Source of the DNA: Amphritea sp.
GTDB lineage: Bacteria > Pseudomonadota > Gammaproteobacteria > Pseudomonadales > Balneatricaceae
Direction: 5' to 3'
Assembly (NCBI RefSeq): GCF_016744155.1
Contig: NZ_JADGEW010000025.1
Location: forward strand, 1 to 64,000
DNA: 64,000 bases
The position numbers and the translations under genes are program-made. Below are positions 46,453 to 55,700 of this stretch, piece by piece. The stretch's first letter is position 1, and every line of letters begins with the position of its first letter. Below the pieces are notes generated by a model that was not told where the DNA came from, searched no databases, and saw only the letters and a program-made list of their open reading frames with translations.

Positions 46453-49224
46453 ATGAGTAAAACAGGGAGGTTTAAAGCATTACTACTGACGGCGCTATTA
46501 GCCTGGCAGGCAGATGCGGCTGAATATAATCTGAGTCAGATTCCCATTGGTGTCATTGAGACGGCTGAGCCGAACGTGATGCTTCTGCTGGATACCTCGG
46601 GAAGTATGGGGAGTGCTCCCGGCAGTGGAGGAGCGTCAAAGATGGAACAGGCTAAATCTGCAGCTGAAGCGGTGATTAAGTCGGGACAGGGGATGAAAAT
46701 CGGGTTGGCACGGCTGAATGGAAATGATGGTGGGCAGATAGATGAAGCCTGTGGTACGAGTCAGACCGATCTTTTAGCAACATTACAGGGCTACAGCGAA
46801 GGCGGTAATGCCCCGGTTGCAGAAGCGCATTACGAGGTTACTCGTTACTTCAGGGGGATGCGAGGCCACTTTACACATACCAGTAGTAACTACCAATCTC
46901 CGATAACCAGTCAGTGCCAGAAAAATTTCACTATCGTGCTTTCAGATGGCCAGCCGACTGAGGATGGGGATTTCCTTGGTATTAATGACGCTGATGCGGG
47001 ACGTAACTTACCCAACTGGGATAAGTCCGATGATGATTCATCCCTCGATGGGGGAAGCGCACCCGCAGACCCTAGATACTTCCTGGATGACCTGGCAAAG
47101 TTTGCCTGGGAAACAGACCTGAGTAGTCAAGATGGCGTGCAGAATATGCACACTTACACGATCGGCTTTGATATTAATTTCCCTATGTTGAATAGTGCGG
47201 CAACCAAAGGGCATGGTGAGTATTTTCTAGCGGGTAATGAATCTGAACTGCTTGCCTCGTTAAATAGCATCTTTGCTGATATTAGTAAAAAATCATTCAC
47301 AGAAACCCGTTTGAGCGCGAACAGTGGTTATCTAAACACAGGACTCAACCTCTACCAGGCTAGTTACAATACGGCTAGCTGGTCTGGGGAACTGAGTGCT
47401 TATAGTGCTGTCATTGATTCAATATCCGGTGACCTTGGCTTTGACTCTGTCCCAGTCTGGCGCTCGTCGGCATCTATTCCCGCAGAGACAGCCCGGGTGG
47501 TTATCACTAACAGGGGGGCTGCTGCGCTCCCCTTTCGCTCGAATAGGTTGAGTGCTGTTGAGCAGCTAGCATTAGGTTACCCCTCGGTTGACGAGTTGGT
47601 CAGGTATATCCGTGGTGAAGAGATTGCGGGTCTTCGTGTCCGAAGTCATGTGCTTGGCGATATTATTCATTCTAATCCTATCTATATTGGGGCATCCCGG
47701 GGCTTTAATAGCAGTGCCTCATATCGGACTTTTAAAACAAGCACCAAAGCCCGCGAGCCGATGGTCTATGTGGGCGCCAATGATGGCATGCTTCATGGCT
47801 TTAGGGCGTCAGACGGTAAAGAGCTCCTCGCCTATATCCCTTCGGTATTATTGCCCAAACTTAAACATCTGGCCGATGAGGAGTATGGGCATCATTACTA
47901 TGTTGATGGTTCACCCATGGTGAATGATGCGATGATCGATGATGTCTGGCGAACGATGCTTGCCGGAGGTTTGAATGCTGGTGGGCAGGGAATCTATGTG
48001 CTCGATATAACGGACCCTGGCCATTTTACTGAGGCAGCGGCTAATCAGATTTTTGCTTGGGAGTTTACCGATAGTAACGACGCAGATATGGGTTATAGCT
48101 ATGCTCAGCCTGCGATCGTTAAGCTTCAGGATGGTCATTGGTATGTGGCTTTCGGTAACGGTTATAACAACACTGAACCGGATGGGCATGCCAGTACTAG
48201 CGGAGACGCAGTTATTTATCTGGTTGATCTGGCCACCGGGCAGCAGATGATTAAATTATCCACCAATACTGGTATAGATGAGGCTCCGGTCGGGCTTGAT
48301 CGACCAAACGGTATGTCGACCCTATCACCGGTGAGTGATGACGGGGAAACGGTCACTGTTATTTACGGGGGTGATCTTTATGGCAATGTGTGGAAATTTG
48401 ATCTGAGCGGCCCGGATTCCTCTGCGTGGAAACTGGCATACAAACTCTTTCAGGCTTGTCGTAGCTCAACACAGAGCAATCCCTGTAGTACCGATGATAT
48501 CCAGCCTATTACTTCAGGTATTGCAGTGTCTGAAGATAAAAAAGGGCATAACTTTCTCTTTTTCGGTACGGGTAAGGATTTCGAACTTTCCGATAAAGCA
48601 GATGACAGCCTGCAAACCTTTTATGGGGTTCTGGATAAAAATACAGCTGTTATCGGAGGGCGGTCGGCTTTGTTAGAGCAGTCTGTCTATCAGCAAGGTT
48701 TCTTTGATATTGGCGGTGTCACCCGCGAGCTTCGGCTAACGACAAATAACAGATTGCAAAGCGTTCAGGCGGGCTGGTTTATGGATCTTCAGGCTCCTGA
48801 TGGCAAGGGTAACTGGATAGCCTCGGGAGAGCGAATGCTGGCTGAGCCACAACTTACAGGCCTTAACGTTACTTTTGCTACAAAACGCTATACCTCTGAC
48901 CCCTGCCAAACCGGTGGGGAGAGTTTTGAGACAATACTAGATAAATACTCAGGTAGTCGGCTGAGTTATGTCGGCACTGATAATAACCGGGATGGTCAGT
49001 TTGATGACAAGGATAAAGTAATCGATACCCATGGTGATGAGGTGGCTGCATCAGGTGAAAAGCTGGGTAATGGAATGGGGGCTACTATAATTGCTGGCGA
49101 TGATTTCAATTATCGGGTGGCAGTCGGTGATCAATCTGACTCGGATAAAAGTCCACCTGACAAAGTGCAGCAAGATCCAGGCTCTAATGGCCGTACAAGC
49201 TGGCGTTATCTGGAGCGTGATTGA
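46453..49224 (+). CDS. pilY1: PilY1-type pilus-tip adhesin with von Willebrand A domain, cassette A
   Basis: PilY1 is a secreted tip protein that, with the minor pilins, drives extension and adhesion. The 923-residue product has a signal peptide (ALLLTALLAWQADA), a von Willebrand A domain with the MIDAS motif Asp47-x-Ser49-x-Ser51 (LLDTSGSMG) and later FTIVLSDGQPTEDG, and a C-terminal PilC beta-propeller (VGANDGMLHGF, DLYGNVWKFDL). An EF-hand-like DNNRDGQFDDKD occurs near the end. The ATG at 46453 is preceded by a weak site; a TTG at 46447 is possible. The pilE start overlaps the stop. Confidence 0.88.
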   Translation: MSKTGRFKALLLTALLAWQADAAEYNLSQIPIGVIETAEPNVMLLLDTSGSMGSAPGSGGASKMEQAKSAAEAVIKSGQGMKIGLARLNGNDGGQIDEACGTSQTDLLATLQGYSEGGNAPVAEAHYEVTRYFRGMRGHFTHTSSNYQSPITSQCQKNFTIVLSDGQPTEDGDFLGINDADAGRNLPNWDKSDDDSSLDGGSAPADPRYFLDDLAKFAWETDLSSQDGVQNMHTYTIGFDINFPMLNSAATKGHGEYFLAGNESELLASLNSIFADISKKSFTETRLSANSGYLNTGLNLYQASYNTASWSGELSAYSAVIDSISGDLGFDSVPVWRSSASIPAETARVVITNRGAAALPFRSNRLSAVEQLALGYPSVDELVRYIRGEEIAGLRVRSHVLGDIIHSNPIYIGASRGFNSSASYRTFKTSTKAREPMVYVGANDGMLHGFRASDGKELLAYIPSVLLPKLKHLADEEYGHHYYVDGSPMVNDAMIDDVWRTMLAGGLNAGGQGIYVLDITDPGHFTEAAANQIFAWEFTDSNDADMGYSYAQPAIVKLQDGHWYVAFGNGYNNTEPDGHASTSGDAVIYLVDLATGQQMIKLSTNTGIDEAPVGLDRPNGMSTLSPVSDDGETVTVIYGGDLYGNVWKFDLSGPDSSAWKLAYKLFQACRSSTQSNPCSTDDIQPITSGIAVSEDKKGHNFLFFGTGKDFELSDKADDSLQTFYGVLDKNTAVIGGRSALLEQSVYQQGFFDIGGVTRELRLTTNNRLQSVQAGWFMDLQAPDGKGNWIASGERMLAEPQLTGLNVTFATKRYTSDPCQTGGESFETILDKYSGSRLSYVGTDNNRDGQFDDKDKVIDTHGDEVAASGEKLGNGMGATIIAGDDFNYRVAVGDQSDSDKSPPDKVQQDPGSNGRTSWRYLERD

Positions 49225-49658
49225 TGCTACGAAAACCTGAACCTAAGTCGGGTGGCTTTACCATAATAGAGTTGATGATTGCAGTTGCCATCGTAGGTTT
49301 GCTAGCGGCGCTTGCTTACCCCTCATATTTGCAATACATACAGCGAAGCTGGCGAGCATCTGCCCGACTTTGTTTACTGGATATGAGCCAACAGATGGAG
49401 CGTCGGTATGCTTCTGACTTGAGTTATGGGCCGATCTTAGATACCGCTGGTAACGATACCGTCTTTACTTCTGCCTGCGTGACTAATGGTGATATGGATA
49501 GTCGCTATGGGTTTCATGGTGTTGTTAATGGCGGGTTTGTTTTACTAGCTGCGCCTATAGGTGGGCAGAGTAATGATGCATGTGGGCAGCTAGGAATAGA
49601 CCAGTCGGGTACTAAATCGGTTGCTGGTGGTACCGCAGCACTGGCTGAATGTTGGTAA
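49224..49658 (+). CDS. pilE: Type IV pilus minor pilin PilE, cassette A
   Basis: The 144-residue product has the PilE-like prepilin site SGG-FTIIELMIAVAIVGLLAALAYPSY (in pieces), then a helix and a disulfide-type C-terminal region with several cysteines (RLCLLDM, SACVT, DACGQ, ECW). The ATG at 49224 overlaps the pilY1 stop and is preceded by GGAG. A fimT-type gene follows 22 bp later. Confidence 0.87.
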   Translation: MLRKPEPKSGGFTIIELMIAVAIVGLLAALAYPSYLQYIQRSWRASARLCLLDMSQQMERRYASDLSYGPILDTAGNDTVFTSACVTNGDMDSRYGFHGVVNGGFVLLAAPIGGQSNDACGQLGIDQSGTKSVAGGTAALAECW

Positions 49659-49680
49659 TAGGTTTGATGGAGCAATGGCT

Positions 49681-50166
49681 ATGGATGGTCGCACAGAAAA
49701 AGGCGTTACTCTGATAGAGTTGTTGGTGGCCTTAAGTGTATTAGCAATCTTGCTGACGGTAGGAGTGCCATCATTGGCGGGCTTTGTCAGCTCGCAGAAA
49801 CTTGATTCCACCGTACAGCTATTAAAAGACAGTTATAGCCAAGCTCGTTACGAAGCGGTTACCCGCCAGCAACCCGTTACTCTCTGTCCTCTGGATGTTG
49901 CTAGTGGCAGCTGTGGCAGTAGTTGGAGTGAAGGGGTGTTCAGTTATCTCGATCTCAATGGCGATAATAGTTATGACTATCTTCAGGATACTCTGTTGCG
50001 TCAGAATGAATTCCCCAGCGGTGTGTTGGTTGATTATAAAAAGCGCCTAAAGATCAAGCTAAGTCCTAGAGGAACGACAGGGGATACAGGAACCTTCACT
50101 GTGAAAGTCTCAGGAGATGAAAAAGCCTTAGTGGTTTCCAGTATGGGACGCATTAGAAGAGGCTGA
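49681..50166 (+). CDS. fimT: FimT/GspH-type minor pilin
   Basis: The 161-residue product has the prepilin site KG-VTLIELLVALSVLAILL and the GspH/FimT domain with SQARYEAVTRQQPVTLCP and the end ALVVSSMGRIRRG. Start ATG at 49681 is chosen because GGAG at 49669-49672 is properly spaced; ATG at 49675 is too close to it. In P. aeruginosa a FimT gene precedes fimU-pilV-W-X-Y1, so this could equally be read as the first gene of cassette B. Confidence 0.85.
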   Translation: MDGRTEKGVTLIELLVALSVLAILLTVGVPSLAGFVSSQKLDSTVQLLKDSYSQARYEAVTRQQPVTLCPLDVASGSCGSSWSEGVFSYLDLNGDNSYDYLQDTLLRQNEFPSGVLVDYKKRLKIKLSPRGTTGDTGTFTVKVSGDEKALVVSSMGRIRRG

Positions 50167-50353
50167 TATATTCCTTAATTCATCACAAAATAAGATTTAA
50201 ATCAGTTACATAGCGGTTTTATTAGATTTAGTCTTACTTCTTTCGTACAGCTGTTTAGTTTCTTTGAAAAATTTATCATACTCTTTTTGAGGACTATAGA
50301 CTGGGAGCTTATTTATTGAGCAGCTAGACTGTATGATGCTATGAGTCGTTTAA

Positions 50354-50369
50354 TGGCCTTATAATTGTT
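50354..50369 (+). promoter_or_regulatory. Sigma54-like sequence (overlapping a TATAAT) before fimU
   Basis: TGGCCTTATAATTGTT aligns with the sigma54 pattern TGGC-N7-TTGCW at the key GG and TG positions, but two conserved bases differ. A TATAAT box at 50360-50365 overlaps it, with no good -35. Either reading makes this a plausible start region for cassette B, 26 bp before fimU. Sigma54 control of pilus genes is known in other bacteria. Confidence 0.35.
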
Positions 50370-50395
50370 AGCTAGATTTACGGAGGAGCATCCCA

Positions 50396-50899
50396 TTGCG
50401 AAAGCAGCTTAAACAGGTTCAGGGTTTTTCATTATTAGAGCTAATGATTGCCCTTGTTGTACTAGGTGTTCTACTTGGGATAGGTATCCCTAGTTTTAAC
50501 TCTATAACCGAGTCAACTCAGCTTAGAGCTGTTACTCATAGTTTAAATTCAGCAACTCAGCTCGCTCGCTCAGAGGCTCTTGATACCCGGGATGATACCG
50601 CTGTGTGCCGTGCAAGTGTTAATTTTGATGCATGTGATTTTGCTACAGATTGGAGTACGGGCTGGGTTGTGGTGACGCTGACAGGTGCAGATTTAGAAAC
50701 TCCGGCCGATGTTACTGTAGTGAGAGTTTGGGAGCCTGTGGATATCGTTGTTTCTGGTGCGGCTAATGGATTTGTGTTTAATAGCTCTGGCCGTGCGACT
50801 ACGAATGGAGATATACAGATTCAAAGTAACGCAGAAAGTCGTTTCATATGTGTAAATGGAAGCGGCCGAGTGGCTGTTCTAGAGGTCAATTGCCCATAA
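50396..50899 (+). CDS. fimU: FimU/GspH-type minor pilin, cassette B
   Basis: The 167-residue product has the prepilin site QG-FSLLELMIALVVLGVLLG and the GspH domain with SATQLARSEALDTRDDTAVCR and a closing FVFNSSGRATTNGD...ICVNGSGR. The start is TTG at 50396 with GGAGGAG in front at good spacing. This gene and its neighbours are noticeably AT-rich (22 of 60 G/C in 50401-50460 by hand count). Its TAA overlaps the pilV start. Confidence 0.86.
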   Translation: MRKQLKQVQGFSLLELMIALVVLGVLLGIGIPSFNSITESTQLRAVTHSLNSATQLARSEALDTRDDTAVCRASVNFDACDFATDWSTGWVVVTLTGADLETPADVTVVRVWEPVDIVVSGAANGFVFNSSGRATTNGDIQIQSNAESRFICVNGSGRVAVLEVNCP

Positions 50900-51333
50900 T
50901 GTCTACTCATACAATAAAAAGATGCTTCAATGAACGAGGCTCATCGCTGATAGAGGTGTTGATAGCTGTTGTAATTATTTCTATAGGGCTGCTTTCGGTT
51001 GCTGCTCTACAAACAGTCGCCTTAAAAAGCAATCATGGCTCTTATAATAGGTCTCAGGCAACCTTTCTAGCCTATGACCTTGCTGACAGGATGAGGGCTG
51101 CCCCGGCGTCCGCTCTCAATGGCGATTATGATGATGGTGCAGGAGGGGATCGTGCTGAATGGGATGCGAGAGTTCTTGCGCAACTAAATACAGGAGCAGT
51201 TGGGCTGGTCACGAGGAATAACCGAGTCGTAACTATTAGAATTCGTTGGAATGATAATCGTGCGAGAATTCGAGCAGAGAATGATGTGAATGATGCAGCT
51301 TTAATCGATTTTATTTATAGGATGGAGTTTTAA
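50899..51333 (+). CDS. pilV: Type IV pilus minor pilin PilV, cassette B
   Basis: The 144-residue product has the prepilin site RG-SSLIEVLIAVVIISIGLLSVAALQ (in pieces), with Glu at +5. It shares the PilV architecture with cassette A but its body is different and shorter. ATG at 50899 overlaps the fimU stop. It ends directly before the pilW start. Confidence 0.85.
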   Translation: MSTHTIKRCFNERGSSLIEVLIAVVIISIGLLSVAALQTVALKSNHGSYNRSQATFLAYDLADRMRAAPASALNGDYDDGAGGDRAEWDARVLAQLNTGAVGLVTRNNRVVTIRIRWNDNRARIRAENDVNDAALIDFIYRMEF

Positions 51334-51336
51334 TTG

Positions 51337-52296
51337 ATGCCTGCCCAATTACTGAACCAGCGACAGAAAGGTTTTAGTTTAATCGAGTTGATGATCGCTC
51401 TGGTCTTAGGGCTGTTTATTGTGGGAGGGGTTTTGGCCGTTTTTATTGGTAGTTCTGCAAGTTTTAGCAGTAATGAGGCGCTCTCCCGTGTTCAGGAAAA
51501 TGGTCGCTTTGCGCTGGAGATTATTGCGGAGGATCTACGCAATACAGGAAATAAAGGCAGCTGCTGGGGTCAAGTGACAGATGTTATCAATACCGGCGAT
51601 GCTGACTACGAGGCAGATGCATACGATTTGAATGATCCTATAAAAGGATGGGTTGCAGCTGCAGGGGAGTTTTTTGTGGCTGATTTAAATACTTATAATG
51701 CTAACACCGATATTGTATTAATTAAGCATGCTGCGGACACTGTAAACGCGACACTTTCAGCCAATGTTGGCTCTACTGCTGCCAGCTTTCCTATTGCCGG
51801 AGGGGTAATTCCAGGGGCTATTCTTCTTCTGTCTGATGCTGCAGGCTGTGACCTGTTTCAAAACACAGCGGCTCTTAATTCCTCAACTCTTCAACGGGGA
51901 ACGGGGGGGGTTACTATTGGAAATGAAACCGTACTATCTCAACCACTGAGTCATTCGTATTTGGGTTCTGGAAGTACGGAAATTTCGTCGCTTTCCAGTA
52001 CGCTTTATTATGTCGGTTCAGGCACGTCGACAGCATCAGCATTACGTAGTGTGAATTATGATAATGGTGTTGCCGCGGATCAGGAGCTAGTTGAGGGTGT
52101 AGTCGATCTTACCTTGGTTTATGCAGTCGTGTCTGGCGCGGGTCCTGCTTTAGATTATACCAATACGGCGGCTGATATTACCGCCGCTAATGAATGGGAT
52201 GATGTTGTAGCGGTAAGAGTCACTGTGGACATAGAAGGTGAACAGAATATCTCTCATCAGTTTACGACGACTGTTGCCCTTAGGAATCGACTGTAA
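51337..52296 (+). CDS. pilW: Type IV pilus minor pilin PilW, cassette B
   Basis: The 319-residue product has KG-FSLIELMIALVLGLFIVG and the PilW signature ENGRFALEIIAEDLRNTGNKG. It is larger than the cassette A PilW (251), mostly through a longer middle region with AAASFPIAGGV and other loops. ATG at 51337 is preceded by GGAG at 51324-51327; TTG at 51334 is also possible. Its TAA overlaps the pilX start. Confidence 0.86.
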   Translation: MPAQLLNQRQKGFSLIELMIALVLGLFIVGGVLAVFIGSSASFSSNEALSRVQENGRFALEIIAEDLRNTGNKGSCWGQVTDVINTGDADYEADAYDLNDPIKGWVAAAGEFFVADLNTYNANTDIVLIKHAADTVNATLSANVGSTAASFPIAGGVIPGAILLLSDAAGCDLFQNTAALNSSTLQRGTGGVTIGNETVLSQPLSHSYLGSGSTEISSLSSTLYYVGSGTSTASALRSVNYDNGVAADQELVEGVVDLTLVYAVVSGAGPALDYTNTAADITAANEWDDVVAVRVTVDIEGEQNISHQFTTTVALRNRL

Positions 52297-52745
52297 TGAT
52301 GATTGAACGGAAAATGGCAGCTAAAGATAAAGAGCGTGGCGCGGTATTAATTATCGCGCTTATCTTCATGCTTATACTCTCTTTTATCGCCGTGAGTTCC
52401 ATGCAGGGGACCACAATGCAGGAGAAAATGTCTGGGAATCTTCGTGACCGGTATTCTGCGTTTAATGCGGCGGAGGCTGCATTGCTGGAAGGCGAGCGAC
52501 AAGCGAGTATTAATTACTTTAATAATAGTTTAGATGTTGATACGCCAAGTACTGGCACTTATGCAGGTTCATTTTCAAGCAATGCTGAGCCTTCTTGGAA
52601 TGCTGAGCTGATGGCTGATATTTATGTGAGTACGTCTATTGATGCGGAGCCTTCAGGTGCTGTCATAAAAGTAACGGCCTCTTCAGATGGGCGTTCTGGA
52701 CAATCAGATGTCTTACTTGAATCAATTTATGTAGTGGAAGAATAG
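52296..52745 (+). CDS. pilX: Type IV pilus minor pilin PilX, cassette B
   Basis: The 149-residue product has RG-AVLIIALIFMLILSFIAVSSMQ, the PilX-type N-terminus without Glu at +5, and SAFNAAEAALLEGERQA after it. Two ATGs (52296, 52299) are possible. It is shorter than PilX of cassette A (194). pilY1 follows after 31 bp. Confidence 0.84.
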   Translation: MMIERKMAAKDKERGAVLIIALIFMLILSFIAVSSMQGTTMQEKMSGNLRDRYSAFNAAEAALLEGERQASINYFNNSLDVDTPSTGTYAGSFSSNAEPSWNAELMADIYVSTSIDAEPSGAVIKVTASSDGRSGQSDVLLESIYVVEE

Positions 52746-52776
52746 GTTTGCCTACTCTGCTATGGGGGACTTTTCA

Positions 52777-55700
52777 ATGAAACACTTTGAATCTACACGC
52801 CGATGTTGGGTAGTCTCTGCGTTTATGGTTATGTTTAGCTCTTTGTCGTCGCAAAGTATAGCTTCGACGGTTGCACAAACTCCGCTGTTTTTGGGACAGG
52901 GTAATGTCCCCGGTAACCTATCACTAGTGCCGTCTGTCGAGTGGCCAACAGTATTAAGTGCCGCAAATATTGGTAGTTATAATGAAGACAGCGAGAGTAT
53001 AGGTTATTTTGATTCGGGAAAATGTTATCGCTATCAATATGATGCAGCCGAACCAGATCGGCATTTTTATCCAGTAACCTCGACAGCGAACTATAAATGT
53101 CCTGGTAATTATTGGAGCGGTAATTTTTTAAACTGGGCGACCACGCAAACGATAGACCCGTTTCGCTGGGCATTAACGGGAGGCTATCGGGTTAAAGATA
53201 CAACAACGGAAACCTGGATTGAGAAAGCGAGGCATAGCGGTCAAAATAACAGCTTTGATGATCGCTACCTCAATGGAGCTGCCGTTGTTAATAATGCGAC
53301 ACCCTTCTCCACAGCTACCTTTCGGACTGATATCGGCGGGCTGGGGAATCAGATGCATTTTACCCTGCCTTCAGGGCATGGTTTTATGAACTTAACAGGA
53401 CCGATTTCATATAGTACTGTGCTTAATGATACGGACTTTAGCTCAGGTTGGACGGATTACTCCAGCGGGGCAGTTGTTCAAAGCTCTACTGAATCTGTTG
53501 AGTCAGGGGGTAACTCACTTAAAAAAATTAACAATAACGACCCTGATGGTGGTTACAAAAGCCTTTCAGCAGCGGTAGATTACGACGGTTTTGTGTTTGA
53601 AGGCTGGATCTATCGGCCAACGGTTGGAACTCAATCGGGTGCGTCTGATCGTTTAGCGTTGTCGGATAACAGTGCTAACGGTTATGGCTTTAGTATTTCT
53701 GGCAGTAACTTCAAAATTGAAAAGCGAAATGGCGGTTCTGCCAGCTCTATCAGTAGTGATGTTTCATGGACTAGACTGACTGATCAGTGGTACCGCTTTG
53801 TGTTTGAAAGTGTACCGGGCGATAAATTCAAGCTGACTATTTACAACAGTGCGGGCACTCAACAGGCTACAGTAACCAGTAATACGGATACCAGTTATAA
53901 CAATTTCAGTCGCTTATATGTTCACGGGGGCCATGAGTATTACGTAGATAAAGTTTCGGTTGTTTCTTATTCAGGATCTGGAACGCTGGCCTATGACCCT
54001 ATTTCGGTTGATATATTTGGTACCACTGTACGAGTAGCGGTGTGTGATTCCAGTATAGGGGTCGAATCAAACTGTAAACAGTATGGTAGTAACTGGAAGC
54101 CGGAAGGGCTGATTCAGCGTTATTCCGAGGAGATCAGGTACAGTATTTTTGGTTACCTGAATGACTCAAATATCAGGCGTGATGGGGGCGTTCTTCGGGC
54201 ACGTAAAAAGTTTGTGGGCCCTATGAAGTTGGATCCAACAGCAGGAGAGGTTACAAATCCTAATGCTGAATGGGATGCGACGACTGGAATTATGGTTCGC
54301 AACCCTGATACGAGTGATGCATCAGGTGCCGCAGCCTATTATGGAACGACGATATCTGACAGTGGTGTGCTGAACTATTTGAATAAGTTCGGCCAGCTGA
54401 ATAATAATTCGCTCAAAAGTTATGATCCCGTCAGTGAGCTGTATTACACCGCGCTTCGCTACTATAAACATCAAAGTAGTATCGATGAGTATTATACGAA
54501 GTCCCCTGCACATAACTCTTCTCCTGGAAGTACTGAAATTGCTAAATGGGTAGATGGTTTTCCTGTTATTCGCACTTGGGACGATCCCATTCAGTACGCC
54601 TGTCAGAAGAATGTAATCTTAGGTATCGGGGATGTTAATACCCATAGAGACAAAAACCTTCCAGGAAATACCAGCGGGACAGATGAGCCGACCAAGCCAA
54701 CAGAGGTAACCTCTGACAGTACGGTTAATGTGAGAACCGCTACTAACAAGATAGCCGCACTGGAAGGCATTAGCATTGATACTGGGGCTGCCAGCTATTC
54801 TGGCCGAAACAACTCTGCATTTATGGCAGGTCTCGCTTATGATGCCAACACTATGGATATTCGCCCAGTTGATTTTGCAGGTACACAAACTGTACAAACT
54901 TATTGGGTTGATGTGCTTGAAAACCAATATCTTCGAAACACAAGAAACAATCAGTTTTGGCTGACCGCCAAATATGGTGGCTTTGTGGTTCGTAAACATC
55001 CTAGTTGTTCCTCGGCCACTTATACTCCTACAGGAACCGAGTGTAATGAACAGAGCTTAGGTGATCCCTATCTGCGAACTGCGCCGTTACCTGAGTGGTG
55101 GTGGTATACCAATACGGATATGTTGAATCCTGATGAGTCGGGCGCTGATTATAGAAGAACTGATAACTTTTATACTGCTGGTGATGCCCGTAAAATGGTT
55201 GATGGTCTAACGGACGCCTTTGCATCAATTACCGCTTCAGTTCGAGGTGCAGCGTCTGCGTTAACTGCGAATACGTCTCGCCTAGGTACAAACTCAGCAC
55301 TGTTTAATGCACTGATGGACTCAAATCTATGGTCTGGCGATCTGGTTGCAAGAGGGATTAGTTCGTCAGGAGTATTAGCGTCGGCAGACACATGGAGTGC
55401 TGCCACCGTTATGGATGCTCTTGCAGAGTCTAATTTGATAAATCGGAAGATTTTCACTAGTACCTATGCGACAGAAAATTCTATTACCGGTATTACCCTT
55501 AATGCGAGTGGTGTTGACTTTAAATGGGCGGACCTGTCTGCAGAACAGAAACTGATGCTGCGGACAACGCCAGCAAGCGGGACGCCAACGACGGAAGCTG
55601 TAGCACAGCAGCGATTGGATTTTTTAAGAGGTAGTCGCACCCTTGAGCAAACATTAACTAATACTTCTAATCCTTTCAGGGAGCGTGGTAGTCGTCTTGG

